From Paracentrotus lividus (Eukaryota > Echinodermata > Echinoidea > Camarodonta > Echinidae): a stretch of 64,000 bases of DNA. Location: assembly GCA_940671915.1 (NCBI GenBank), contig CALNVZ010003434.1, positions 28,998,704-29,062,703 of the forward strand, given 5' to 3'. The notes beneath the pieces were generated by a model that worked only from the letters and a program-made list of their open reading frames with translations, made no database searches and was not told the DNA's origin. Below, piece after piece: positions 11,816 to 23,553 of the stretch; the stretch's first letter is position 1; each line of letters opens with the position of its first letter. The position numbers and the translations under genes are program-made.

Positions 11816-12830
11816 TCTTCTTGAGAGCAGCAGAGGGCAAAGGAATGTCCGAATATCTACAGCGCATTATACAGCTGAAGACAACCCGGAAGTGCGGGTG
11901 CTTGGCAGCATAGAGAATCGGGTTGATGGCAGACGGGAGAAGAAAAAGCATAGCAATGTAGATTCCTTCAACCCCGTCGGTTGGAAATATTAGTATGATA
12001 GTATATGGGAGCACACAGATAAAGAAGACTACAATAACATAACCAAGGTTCTTGGTGATTTGGATCTGTCGCTTATTGAGTCCTCTGGTTGCACTTGGGA
12101 TGGGCGTGTCACTAGGAGTCATCTGAAGGCTTGCATGTGAGTTTTTGATGTGCTTGCGGATGAAGCGATAGATAGCGGAGTAGCAGAAGATAATGATCAG
12201 TGTGGATACGATGAATGCAATGGCAGCCATGGTCTGAAGATAAATGGCTGAAACACGTTTGGTGTCCCACAAGCAGACCTTGAACCTCTCACTGTACCCC
12301 AAACACCCGACACCCGGAATCAACTGGGGCACCACTAAGAAGACGATCGGAAAAAGCCATGTGGTCGCAATCATCACCCCTACCTTCAGATGAGTGTAGA
12401 GTCTAGCGTACATATCCTTCGATCTCACGACCAGGACGTAACGGTTCACTCCAATAAGAGCCAGCGTGATGACACTACCAGACTGTGAGATGATCGCCAT
12501 AGCTGTAATGATGGTGCAGATTGCAGGTGGGAGTGGCCATCCATCTGTAGCCATGATCCCTGCGGCCTGAAAGGGTAATGCACAACAGGTCAAGAAGTCA
12601 AACAGGCTCAGGTTCACCACAAAAGCGTTGGTGGAAGTTTGGAGTTTTCTGGAAAGCGCTACAGCAACCACCACAAATATATTTCCCAGCAGCCCGATGA
12701 TGGTGATGATGATGTAGAGGACAGAGATGATGGTGATGTGCTTCTCGTTGCCTTCAAACACAGAGACTACTCCAACTGTCACAGTGTTCACCATCAGCGT
12801 GGCATTCACTGGCTCCGGTAATGCCATCAT
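11757..12830 (-). CDS. Class A GPCR, NRY-type (melatonin receptor / Moody-Tre1-like)
   Basis: This is a seven-transmembrane receptor of the rhodopsin class, presumably a plasma-membrane sensor coupling to G proteins. Ligand unknown. Numbered from the chosen start (357 residues): TM1 contains GN (49-50); TM2 has NLSLFDF with the conserved Asp78; ECL1 has GWPL; Cys105 at the top of TM3 and Cys186 (KVCLW) in ECL2 form the expected disulfide. TM3 ends in NRY (129-131) instead of DRY; TM4 has Trp158; TM6 has CVLPY (272-276); TM7 has NPILY (303-307), followed by AAKHPHF. The tail carries YSDIPLP (326-332). NAT near the N-terminus is a glycosylation sequon. I chose the ATG at 12830 because a splice acceptor (TTTTTGCAG) ends at 12874, which removes an earlier in-frame ATG at 12899. 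The paralog is at 49931-51085. NRY is shared by melatonin receptors and the Moody/Tre1/GPR84 group; I cannot decide between them without a tree. Confidence 0.9.
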   Translation of the reverse strand: MMALPEPVNATLMVNTVTVGVVSVFEGNEKHITIISVLYIIITIIGLLGNIFVVVAVALSRKLQTSTNAFVVNLSLFDFLTCCALPFQAAGIMATDGWPLPPAICTIITAMAIISQSGSVITLALIGVNRYVLVVRSKDMYARLYTHLKVGVMIATTWLFPIVFLVVPQLIPGVGCLGYSERFKVCLWDTKRVSAIYLQTMAAIAFIVSTLIIIFCYSAIYRFIRKHIKNSHASLQMTPSDTPIPSATRGLNKRQIQITKNLGYVIVVFFICVLPYTIILIFPTDGVEGIYIAMLFLLPSAINPILYAAKHPHFRVVFSCIMRCRYSDIPLPSAALKKILKQSSTKSRVSLSHDAVL

Positions 12831-12873
12831 TGTGTCACAACTGATCCTACTCAGGAAACCAAAGTAGAGACTC

Positions 12874-12892
12874 CTGCAAAAATGAACATGGA
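12874..12892 (-). other. Predicted splice acceptor upstream of GPCR 1
   Basis: On the minus strand the sequence reads CATGTTCATTTTTGCAG, then exon sequence GAGTCTC. A pyrimidine-rich run before CAG makes this a good 3' splice site. The exon would begin at 12873, 43 bases before the chosen start codon, so a 5'-UTR intron is predicted. The upstream exon was not found; it would lie within or beyond the palindrome. Confidence 0.6.
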
Positions 12893-14412
12893 GAAACAAA
12901 ATTAATATAATACTCTACATAGAAAAGCAATAATAGCACCAATATCTCAACATTTCTACAAGTGGTGCCCTTCATAAAAAAGACTGAACAAAGAAGAAAC
13001 ATATACAGTATTTTTTTTTTTCTTTTTTTAAGACAATTTAATATTCTTTATTTTGACAACAAATTTAGTGTGTTTAGAAAATGAATTCTGCTATTTTTAC
13101 TAAAAATAGAATTCTGTAGGGACCTTATGCAGCAGAGATGCACTGCCAGATGTTTAGTTTGGTAAATGTGGGGTTCTTTCTCATGTTTTCCGATACTCAG
13201 CTGCTGCATGGTACCTCGTTCATCTACTCTCAAGCCGGCTAGCTGCCTACCTATATGTCACTAGACATCATTAGATTGAGATTCATTAAGTAATGCAAAC
13301 AAGAGATCCAGAAATTACCTTTAGTGCAAACATCAAATATTACATTTTCACCTATTTTCATTTGAGTGGTATAATCGTCATGTGTTGAAGAATTGGATTA
13401 GGTCTTTTCTACTTGTTTGTTTAAAAAAGGATGATTTTGGTTGAAGTAAAATCCTGTAAATAATTCATATTTTTCTTTTGTGCAAATTAGTCATGAGTTG
13501 AATAGTTGCAGCAACGTCTCCGCAACTCCAGAGTCTCAATACTAGTTGTGAGCCTATCTCATGATATATCACCCTTTAGCAGTGGGTACAATCAATCAAT
13601 CAATCGGTTCATTTAATAAGTGAGTAACTCTTGGTGCGCCAACTGTTATACATGTAGGTCAATATCCCAAACTCCATTGTTGGATCATAGTTAAGGCAGC
13701 CAGTGAAGCGCGGTGTAAGCTGTCAAAATTAAAGAATAACTGTAATTATATTCAAATTAAATCTGGCCTTGAAACCGCCGATGGACCGTGAGCGGAAATT
13801 GTCTTGTGTATCATCGTTACAGATGTGTTAAAGCTGTAAAGCACTGCCTAAATCAAGCTACTGCGCATTAAATCAACTTTTCAACAGTGCAAGTATGCAA
13901 TTAAATAGGCTGTGTTAGGGTTTTTAATTTTATTATTTTTAGCTGGTCACCTGTGAAGTGCACACATGCTAAAACAACCCACATACATGTACATATAGCA
14001 TTCGCAATCCTACCACTACCATGTACCCTCAGGTGGGTGGAAGCATGCACAGAACAGTAGCGGACGCAGACCGGAGTCACACAATGAACTTACCAGGCCC
14101 ATGCGTAATCATAATAGAGCCGCTTTTGTCCCCAGACAATTGGGCCCCCGAAATGCTTTCAATTTGATTTTCTTGGATCCGTGCCTGCAGAAAGTTATAG
14201 GTCCATGATAAAAACTGACTTCGCATTGCCCAATGGCTGTAAGTGTTGGTGCTGCATGGGGATCACGTATGTTCATAGCGGCAAGACTGAGCGGGTCGCC
14301 ATGTTTAAAAGAATCAATGCACCTAAACAATGCCATGAACAACTGAACAATGCCATTACATGAACAATGCCGCACGCGCATGGCTAACCCTAATGAATAT
14401 TCATGAAGCATA

Positions 14413-15199
14413 GTCCCACGCTATGTATTTTGTGTATGTACTTAAACGACGATTTACAAGAAAGCACACAAAATACATCTTTGCCAAATATCACAGAAAC
14501 ATCGTAGATATACTTTTAAATAAGTTACAAGATACAAGATAGCCACAGAAATTCAGAGACGACGACGAACTGGGTTGAAAGTTAGAAGTTCCAAAAAATC
14601 AAATTATGATAGTAGGCTTGCTTCAATTACGTAAATCATCAAATTAGTTTGTAATTGCCTTTGGAGCCTGATTACCTAAATTGTTTATATCGATGGAAGA
14701 TTAAAGGGAAAACGTCACCAAATTCGTAAGAAGAACAGTTTAAATCTCATTAGATATTTTACTGAATTTTTTTTAATCAGCCTTGGAGTGAAACAACCTC
14801 GCATGACCTTGTTAGCATAATGATACATTGTCCCACATGATGTATTTTGTGTATGTAATTAAACGACGATTTACAAAAAAGCACACAAAATACATCTTTA
14901 CCAAATATCACAGCAACATCGCATTATACTATTACATTAGATCCAAGATACAAGATAGTCACATAAATTCAGAGAAGACGACAAATTGATGAAAGTTAAA
15001 ATCAAATTATGATAGTAGCCTTGCTTCAATTACGTTAATCATGAAATGAGTTTTTAATTGCCTTTGGAGCCTGATTACCAAAATTGTTTATTCAGATGGA
15101 AATTTTAGGAGATAACATGACCAAATGCGTAAGGAGCACATTTTAAATCTCAATAGATTTTTTACTGGGAGTTTTAAGAAATTTTTTCAACCTTGGAGA
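14413..15199 (+). repeat. 417-bp tandem duplication with internal hairpin
   Basis: Two direct copies start at GTCCCAC (14413 and 14830). Both contain the perfect 13-bp inverted repeat ATGTATTTTGTGT...ACACAAAATACAT (first copy 14423-14435 and 14466-14478) and a shared GCCTTTGGAGCCTGATTACC block. The second copy is diverged by substitutions and small indels. The pair is mirrored in the right arm around 21290-22070. Confidence 0.85.
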
Positions 15200-15305
15200 A
15201 AGACAAAAAGAGAAAATAACCAGCGGCCTCTTGCGCCCATGCCTATATATCTGTCAACATGGCCCCGCCGTCAGTTCCCCCATTGGTTGTGCATATAATA
15301 AACAT

Positions 15306-15372
15306 ACGTGGGATCAAACCCACAACCTTTGCGTTCAAAGTCAAGTGGTCAGACCACTTATCTAGCCTATGA
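15306..15372 (-). other. tRNA-like sequence (SINE head or pseudogene)
   Basis: On the minus strand it reads TAGGCTAGATAAGTGG, close to a Pol III A box, then GGTTTGATCCC, close to a B box, with about 35-40 bases between. That spacing fits a tRNA. No complete acceptor stem was found, so I call it tRNA-derived rather than a functional gene. The inverted copy is at 21098-21164. Confidence 0.5.
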
Positions 15373-16006
15373 CACTTCCACATTTGTGTTACAGGGCTCT
15401 GGATGTAATATCAATTTATTTTAAAAGGATGTTTCAGATTGTGAACAAGTTGTTAACCATGCTTGTATTACTTCCTGAATACGAAGAGTTTCATTCCGAA
15501 AAGGAAATAAATCCAATTTTGAAAATTGAGAAAAGAGAGTATCTCCTCACCAGATTTTTTTCAGTCATCTTTGGAAAATTGATATGAAAAGGTGCATTTT
15601 GTTTTAATTGCTCTCAAAATTAAGGTTTGTATGTGTGTTCAAGTCAGAAACATAGATGTACATGTAACTGCATAATGGTCTGATATCAAAAGTGGATGAA
15701 ATTTGTAGAGACAGTGTTTCCATAGATTTTATTTTTTGTTGGTCATGATTGTAGAAGTACAACAACCTTTGTCTGACAATTGTATGTAAAAAGGTAAAAG
15801 ATAGAATTGATTGGAGCTCATAGTTATAATTAAACATGAATAAATAAATAAAAGAATATAACCTTGGCATTATTGTATATTTCAGAAGCCTTTATTACAA
15901 AATAATATGCCAGTAGTGTTGAAAAGAAATTGTTGAATACATGCATTCCAAATCTCCATCTATAGGGAAATTAGCTTTTGAATTTGCTAATAGGTCATAT
16001 TCAAAC

Positions 16007-16400
16007 GTGAGTGACACGACATTTGGACTGATAGAAGGGCAGATATCTTTGCACTTGTAAGTTGTGAATTGATAATGACTACCATATTATGTATAATGTA
16101 GGAGTGGCATGTGTCATTACTAATTGGATTTGAATTTTACAATTGGTCCTGGAAATTATGATTAAAAAACATTGCGTGAGTGACACAACGAAAAAAAGAC
16201 ATGGGTTTCTGACCATCATTGGTTATGGTTGGATTTCTACCCAAGTAGATCTCTAAGGGTACCATAAATGCTGGTATATTTACATGAATAGTGTACCTCT
16301 CTGACATTTATTGTCCTTATCAATCATTCCCTCTCTGTGGAAAATGGTCCACCTCTATGTGTTGTGAGTGACACGACATCCAAAATGTGAGTGACACGAC
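16007..16400 (+). repeat. Four dispersed GTGAGTGACAC(G/A)AC motifs
   Basis: Copies begin at 16007, 16176, 16364 and 16387 in the same orientation, separated by unique sequence. They are mirrored in the right arm (GTCGTGTCACTCAC, about 20066-20460). Function unknown; they could be remnants of a repeat or clustered binding sites. Confidence 0.7.
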
Positions 16401-16749
16401 CAGTGCCTTAAATGCAACAATTCGAGTAAATAATGAGATCAAAATTACCTGTGTGTATATGCCATCTTAGAGTAGTCCGTGAAAATGACTTTAAGCAAAA
16501 AAATCTGAAAAAAGTGACTAGATATAAGAATAAGAGGCATTTAAAGCACCATAGTCCCATATGTGCAAATTCTTGTTTGATCAATTATTAAGCGTAAGAA
16601 AACTGGATCACAAAATGTTTGAACTTAAATAATTGGTTGTATTGTAAAGAAGCTTTTGTGCTGATTTCAGATCCTAATTTTCATTTTCAAAGGCACAGCG
16701 CCACATTAAAATTTCAGCTAAATGTCCCACTTAGTTTGAATATGACCAA

Positions 16750-17280
16750 TACAGAGGCGGATCCAGGTTTTCATGACTAGGGCGGGGGCACAAACTTGGA
16801 TTAAGATTTACACCCCAATTTTTTTCAGGATACACCAGCGGAGCAAAAGAGTAATATTATTCAAACTTGTCATTTCACGGCTGTCAAAATTGCCCCCAGT
16901 GTGGGGGGAGGGTAGGCACAAACATTTTTTTACCTCTGGATATCCATTATTTTTACTTCAATCCATTAAGTCCATGGGGGTAAGTCCTTTTACTTGGGGG
17001 TCTGCCCATGGTCGAATTCTATTGGGTTTTTTTTTTCAGCGAGGAGGGGAGGGATAGGTGAATGGCGGGGGGGGGGGTTTTGGCTTTTGGTGGTTCAATA
17101 TTTTTACCTTATTCAAATTACGTTATGGGGTGGTAAGTCTTTTTACTTTTGTTTTTGCCAGAGACCATGTCAATTTTTATTTTAATCATTTTTTTTTTTT
17201 TAATACCACTTTTTTTAGTTTTTTTTTTTATTGTGGGCTGTGGTACATGCCCCCTGCCCCCCCCTGGATCCATTACTGTA
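16750..17280. mobile_element. GGATCCAGG-ended TIR element in left arm
   Basis: The left end TACAGAGGCGGATCCAGG is matched by the right end CCTGGATCCATTACTGTA, the complement with a few changes. The interior is rich in homopolymers (G, T, C runs) and has repeated GTAAGTC(C/T)TTTTAC motifs. The open frames (60-94 codons) are low-complexity and do not resemble a transposase. Copy in the right arm: 19192-19718. A further CCCCTGGATCCGCGCCTG end lies near 44540. Confidence 0.65.
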
Positions 17281-17832
17281 ATAGACATTGTAGATAAATA
17301 TGGGAGCTATCCCCCCCCCCCCTCTTGCAAAATAGGGCAACCCTGATTAGTTTTGAATTAATGTTAAGGCCTGCTGGAAAGGGACATTCACAAATTGGCA
17401 ATTTATGTAGACCTGGAAACAAAATTACTTTTGGTTTCCCCTGTTACAGATCTTCTATCTATATATTTCATAAATTCATTGGTTGATTGAACTGAATTCT
17501 TTTAATCTCAGGGATATTAAAATTATTCAAAGCAACAAAAGCTGGAGATCATGAATTCATCATTTCAACAATAGAATTGCATTGATCACATTAGGAGCAT
17601 TTCAAAAGCAATAAACCTTTCATTTATATTCCGCTGATCTCATAGAACATGCATCCAAACGCTGTGATACATTTTGTTAAAAATTTTATAGTCCCACATC
17701 TTTGTTATTGTTGATTTTCCTCTTTATCAATATTTTCCTGGAACAAAACATTTCCTTTTGCAACAAAAATTATGCCAGTAATGACAATTTAAAAATTTTC
17801 TTATTTCTCAAAATAATTCGAAAAGAAGGGAT

Positions 17833-18163
17833 GGAAATATGCTTGACTGGAATAGTTATGTAAAGCAAAAGACAAAGACGATTTTATGAAGTGAAATATG
17901 TAATAAAAATATGCCTGACTCACTGGAATCATGATTATTTATCAAAAGATAAAGATGATATCATGAAGTGAAATAAGTGATGAGAATATGCCTGACTGGA
18001 ATAGTGATTATATATAGCAAAAGATAAAGATGATTTTATGATGTGAAATAAGTGATGAAAATATGCCTGACTAGAATAGTGATTATATAGCAAAAGATAA
18101 AGATGATTTTATGATGTGAAATAAGTGATGAAAATATGCCTGACTGGAATAGTGATTATATAG
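17833..18163 (+). repeat. 73-bp satellite, left block
   Basis: About 4.5 units carrying ATATGCCTGACTGGAATAGT, GCAAAAGATAAAGATGAT and ATGTGAAATAAGTGATGA. The period is 73 bp (18061 to 18134). It runs directly into the N gap. Confidence 0.95.
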
Positions 18164-18188
18164 NNNNNNNNNNNNNNNNNNNNNNNNN
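18164..18188. other. Assembly gap (25 N)
   Basis: Twenty-five unresolved bases lie exactly at the centre of the palindrome, inside the 73-bp satellite. The true gap size cannot be known from this sequence. Confidence 1.
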
Positions 18189-18640
18189 ATCACTTAATTT
18201 CACATCATAAAAATCATTTTTATCTTTTGCTATATAATCACTATTCAGTCAGGCATATTTTTCATCACTTATTTCACATCATAAAATCAATCTTTATCTT
18301 TTGCTATATAATCACTATTCCAGTCAGGCATATTTTCATCACTTTATTTCACATCATAAAATCATCTTTATCTTTTGCTTATATCACTATTCTAGTCAGG
18401 GCATATTTTCATCACTTATTTCACATCATAAAATCATCTTTATCTTTTGCTATATATAATCACTATTCCGCAGGCATATTCTCATCACTATTTCACTTCA
18501 TGATATCATCTTTATCTTTTGATAATAATCATGATTCCAGTGAGTCAGGCATTTTTTATTACATATTTCACTTCATAAAAATCGTCTTTGTCTTTTTGCT
18601 TTACATAACTATTCCAGTCAAGCATATTTTCTCCCTTCTT
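18189..18640 (-). repeat. 73-bp satellite, inverted block
   Basis: The same 73-bp unit as 17833-18163 in reverse orientation, with more irregular spacing and indels. The 149-codon open frame here, with repeated HIIKS/FHHLF peptides, is a translation of the satellite and not a gene. Confidence 0.9.
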
Positions 18641-19191
18641 TTCGAATTATTTTGGAGAAATAAGAAAAATTTTTAAAATTTGTCCATTTACTGGCATAAT
18701 TTTTGTTGCAAAAGGAAATGGTTTTGTTCCAGGAAAATATTGATAAAGAGGAAAAATCAACAATAAACAAAGATGTGGGACTATTAAAATTTTTAACAAA
18801 ATTATCACAGCGTTTGATGCATGTTCTATGAGTCAGCGCGAATTATAAATGAAAGGTTTATTGCTTTTTGAAATGCTTCCTATGTGATCAATGCAATTCA
18901 TTGTTGAAATGATGAATTCATGATCTCGCAGCTTTTGTTGCTTTGAATAATTTTTAATATCCCTGAGATTAAAAGAATTCAGTTCAATCAACCAATGAAT
19001 TTTGAAATATATAGATAGAGATCTGTAACAGGGGAAACCAAAAGTAATTTTGTTTCCAGGTCTACATAAATTGCCAATTTGTGAATGTCCCTTTCCAGCA
19101 GGCCTTAACATTAATTCAAAACTAATCAGGGTTGCCCTATTTTGCAAGAGGGGGGGGGGGGATAGCTCCCATATTTATCTACAATGTCTAT

Positions 19192-19718
19192 TACAGTAAT
19201 GGATCCAGGGGGGGGCAGGGGGCATGTACCACAGCCCACAATAAAAAAAAAAACTAAAAAAAGTGGTATTAAAAAAAAAAAATGATTAAAATAAAAATTG
19301 ACATGGTCTCTGGCAAAACAAAAGTAAAAAGACTTACCACCCCATAAACGTAATTTGAATAAGGTAAAAATATTGAACCACCAAAGCCAAAACCCCCCCC
19401 CCGCCATTCACCTATCCCTCCCCTCCTCGCCTGAAAAAAAAACCCAATAGAATTCGACCATGGGCAGACCCCCAAGTAAAAGGACTTACCCCCATGGACT
19501 TAATGGATTGAAGTAAAAATAATGGATATCCAGAGGTAAAAAAATGTTTGTGCCTACCCCCCCCCCACACTGGGGGGCAATTTTGAACAGCCGTGAAATG
19601 ACAAGTTTGAATAATATTACTCTTTTGCTCCGCTGGTGTATTCCTGAAAAAAAATTGGGTGTAAATCTTAATCCAAGTTTGTGCCCCCTAGTCATGAAAA
19701 CCTGGATCCGCCTCTGTA
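19192..19718. mobile_element. Right-arm copy of the GGATCCAGG element
   Basis: Inverted copy of the element at 16750-17280, with the same ends (TACAGTAATGGATCCAGG and CCTGGATCCGCCTCTGTA). Homopolymer lengths differ between the two copies. Confidence 0.65.
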
Positions 19719-21097
19719 TTGGTCATATTCAAAACTAAGTGGACATTAGCTGAAATTTTAATGTGGCGCTGTGCCTTTGAAAATGAAAATTAGGATCTGA
19801 AATCAGCACAAAAGCTTCTTTACAATACAACCAATTATTTAGTTCAAACATTTTGTGATCCAGTTTTCTTACGCTTAATAATTGATCAAACAAGAATTTG
19901 CACATATGGGACTATGGTGCTTTTAAATGCCTCTTATTCTTATATCTAGTCACTTTTTTCAGATTTTTTTGCTTAAAGTCATTTTCACGGACTACTCTAA
20001 GATGGCATATACACACAGGTAATTTTGATCTCATTATTTACTCGAATTGTTGCATTTAAGGCACTGGTCGTGTCACTCACATTTTGGGATGTCGTGTCAC
20101 TCACAACACATAGAGGTGGACCATTTTCCACAGAGAGGGAATGATTGATAAGGACAATAAATGTCAGAGAGTACACTATTCATGTAAATATACCAGCATT
20201 TATGGTACCTTTAGAGATCTACTTGGGTAGAAATCCAACCATAACCAATGATGGTCAGAAACCCATGTCTTTTTCGTTGTGTCACTCACGCAATGTTTTT
20301 TAATCATAATTTCCAGGACCAATTGTAAAATTCAAATCCAATTAGTAATGACACATGCCACTCCTACATTATACATAATATGGTAGTCATTATCAATTCA
20401 CAACTTAACAGTGCAAAGATATCTGCCCTTCTATCAGTCCAAATGTCGTGTCACTCACGTTTGAATATGACCTATTAGCAAATTCAAAAGCTAATTTCCC
20501 TATAGATGGAGATTTGGAATGCATGTATTCAACAATTTCTTTTCAACACTACTGGCAATATTATTTTGTAAATAAAGGCTTCTGAATATACAATAATGCC
20601 AAGGTTATACTTTTTTTATTTATTCATGTTTAATTATAACTATGAGCTCCAATCAATTCTATCTTTTACCTTTTTACATACAATTGTCAGACAAAGGTTG
20701 TTGTACTTCTAACAATTCATGACCAACAAAAAATAAAATCTATGGAAACACTGTCTCTAAATTTCATCCACTTTTGATATCAGAGACCATTATGCAGTTA
20801 CATGTACATCTATGTTTCTGACTTGAACACACATACAACCTTTAATTTTGAGAGCAATTAAAAACAAAATGCACCTTTTCATATCAATTTTCCAAAGATG
20901 ACTGAAAAAAATCTGGTGAGGAGATACTCTCTTTTCTCAATTTTCAAAATTGGAATTTATTTCCTTTTCGGAATGAAACTCTTCGTATTCAGGAGTAATA
21001 CAAAGCATGGTTAACAACTTGTTCAACAATCTGAAACATCCTTTTAAAATAAATTGATATTACATCCAGAGCCCTGTAACACAAATGTGGAAGTGTC

Positions 21098-21164
21098 CAT
21101 AGGCTAGATAAGTGGTCTGACCACTTGACTTTGAACGCAAAGGTTGTGGGGTTTGATCCCACGT
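21098..21164 (+). other. Right-arm copy of the tRNA-like sequence
   Basis: Reads TAGGCTAGATAAGTGG, then GGGTTTGATCCC with one extra G compared with the left-arm copy at 15306-15372. Not a functional tRNA gene on present evidence. Confidence 0.5.
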
Positions 21165-23553
21165 ATGTTTTATATATGCACAACCAATTGGGGGAACTGA
21201 CGGCGGGGCCATGTTTGACAAGATATATAGGCATGGGCGCGCAAAGAGGGCCGCTGGTTATTTCTCTTTTTGTCTTTCTCCAAGGTTGAAAAAATTTTCT
21301 TAAACTCCCAGTAAAAAAATCTATTGAGATTTAAAATGTGCTCCTTACGCCATTTGGTCTGTTTATCTCCTAAATTTCCATCTGAATAAAAATTTTGGTA
21401 ATCAGGCTCCAAAGGCAATTAAAACTCATTTCATGATTAACGTAATTGAAGCAAGGCTACTATCATAATTTGATTTTAACTTTCATCATTATTTGTCGTC
21501 TTCTCTGATTTATGTGACTATCTTGTATCTTGGATTAATGTAATAGTATAATGCGATGTTGCTGTGATATGTTGTAAAGATGTTATTTTGTGTGCTTTTT
21601 GTGTAAATCGCGTTTAATTAACATACACAAAATACATCATGTGGACAATGTATCATTATGGCTTAACAAGGTCATGCGAGGTTGTTTCACTCCAAGGCTG
21701 ATTAAAAAAAATTTCAGTAAAATATCTAAATGAGATTTAAAACTGTTCTTCTTACGAATTTGGTGACGTTTTCTTTAATCTTCCATCGATATAAACAATT
21801 TAGGTAATCAGGCTCCAAAGGCAATTACAAACTAATTTGATGATTTACGTAATTAGAAGCAAGCCTACTATCATAATTTGATTTTTTGGAACTTCTAACT
21901 TTCAACCCAGTTCGTCGTCGTCTCTGAATTTCTGTGGCTATCTTGTATCTTGTAACTTATTTAAAAGTATATCTACGATGTTTCTCTTCTGTATTTCGGC
22001 AAAGATGTATTTTGTGTGCTTTCTTTGTAAATCGTCGTTTAAGTACATACACAAAATACATAGCGTGGGGGACTATGCTTCATGAATATTCATTAGGGTT
22101 AGCCATGCGCGTGCGGCATTGTTCATGTAATGGCATTTGTTCAGATTGGTTCATGGCATGTTTAGGTGCATTGATTCTTTTAAACATGGCGACCCGCTCA
22201 AGTCTTTGCCGCTATGAAAATACGTGATCCCCATGCAAGCACCAACACTTACAGCCATTGGGCAATGCGAAGTCAGTTTTTATCATGGACCTATAACTTT
22301 CTGCAGGCACGGATCCAAGAAAATCAAATTGAAAGCATTTCGGGGGCCCAATTGTCTGGGGACAAAAGCGGCTCTATTATATATTACGCATGGCCTGGTA
22401 AGTTCATTGTGTGACTCCGGTCTGCGTCCGCTACTGTTCTGTGCATGCTTCCACCCACCTGAGGGTACATGGTAGTGGTAGGATTGCGATGCTATAGTAC
22501 ATGTATGTGGGTTGTTTTAGCATGTGTGCACTTCACAGGTGACCAGCTAAAAATAATAAAATTAAAAACCCTAACACAGCCTATTTAATTGAATACTTGC
22601 ACTGTTGAAAAAGTTGATTAATGCGCAGTAGCTTGATTTAGGCAGTGCTTTACAAGCTTTAACACATCTGTAACGATGATACACAAGACAATTTCCGCTC
22701 ACGGTCCATTCGGCGGTTTCAAGGCAGATTTAATTTGAAATATAATTACAGTTATTCTTTAATTTTGACAGCTTACAACCGCGCTTCACTGGCTGCCTTA
22801 ACTATGATCCAACAATGGAGTTTTGGGATATTGACCTACATGTATAACAGTTGGGCACCAAGAGTTTACTCACTTATTAAATGAACCGATTGATTGATTG
22901 ATTGTACCCACTGCTAAAGGGTGATATATCATGAGATAGGCTCACAACTAGTATTGAGACTCTGGGAGTTGCGGAGACGTTGCTGCAACTATTCACTCAT
23001 GACTAATTTGCACAAAAGAAAAATATGAATTATTTACAGGATTTTACTTCAACCAAAATCATCCTTTTTAACAAACAAGTTAGAAAAGACCTAATCCAAT
23101 TCTTCAACACATGACGATTATACCACTCAAATGAAATAGGTGAAAATGTAATATTTGATGTTTGCACTAAAGGTAATTTCTGGATCTCTGTTTGTCATTA
23201 CTTAATGAATCTCAATCTAATGATGTTCTAGTGCATATAGGTAGGCAGCTAGCCGGCTTGAGAGTAGCATGAACGAGGTACCATGCAGCAGCTGAGTATC
23301 GAAAAACATGAGAAAAGAACCCCACATTTACCAAACTAAACATCTGGCAGTGCATCTCTGCTGCATAAGGTCCCTACAGAATTCTATTTTAGTAAAATAG
23401 CAGAATTCATTTCTAAACACACTAAATTTGTTGTCAAAATAAAGAAATTTAAATTGTCTTAAAAAAAGAAAAAAAAAATACTGTATATGTTTCTTCTTTG
23501 TTCAGTCTTTTTTATGAAGGGCACCACTTTGTAGAAATGTTGGAATATTGTGC

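Larger units (their letters stand above)
12933..18163 (+). repeat. Left arm of a giant inverted repeat
   Basis: Nearly all of this segment reappears as reverse complement at 18189-23553. Matching checkpoints include the arm start (AACATTTCTACAAGTGGTGC, mirrored at about 23523-23541), the CATGAATATTCATTAGGG block (14391-14408 against about 22078-22095), the tRNA-like block and the GGATCCAGG element. No credible coding exon lies inside. It begins about 60 bp upstream of the GPCR 1 exon boundary. If real, it would fall in the receptor's 5' intron or promoter. Confidence 0.95.
18189..23553 (-). repeat. Right arm of the giant inverted repeat
   Basis: Reverse complement of 12933-18163. It differs from the left arm by scattered single-base indels and substitutions. 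Examples are an extra G in the tRNA-like block (TTGTGGGGTTTGATC against TTGTGGGTTTGATC) and an extra T in ATTCGGCGG against ATCGGCGG. Differences concentrated in short indels resemble long-read error as much as evolutionary divergence. It ends abruptly at 23553, where a forward-oriented satellite block begins. Confidence 0.95.

Noticed and set aside
14109-14411. 100-codon minus-strand frame, also present in the right arm
   Set aside because: Non-repetitive composition, but no domain recognised. In the right-arm copy (about 22070-22400) the frame is broken by indels. A protein database search would decide; a hit to a conserved family would overturn this.
15306-15372. Functional tRNA gene
   Set aside because: A- and B-box-like motifs are present, but no complete cloverleaf or acceptor stem could be drawn.
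18227-18676. 149-codon open frame on the plus strand
   Set aside because: It is a translation of the inverted 73-bp satellite; repeated HIIKS/FHHLF peptides follow the repeat unit and there is no domain.
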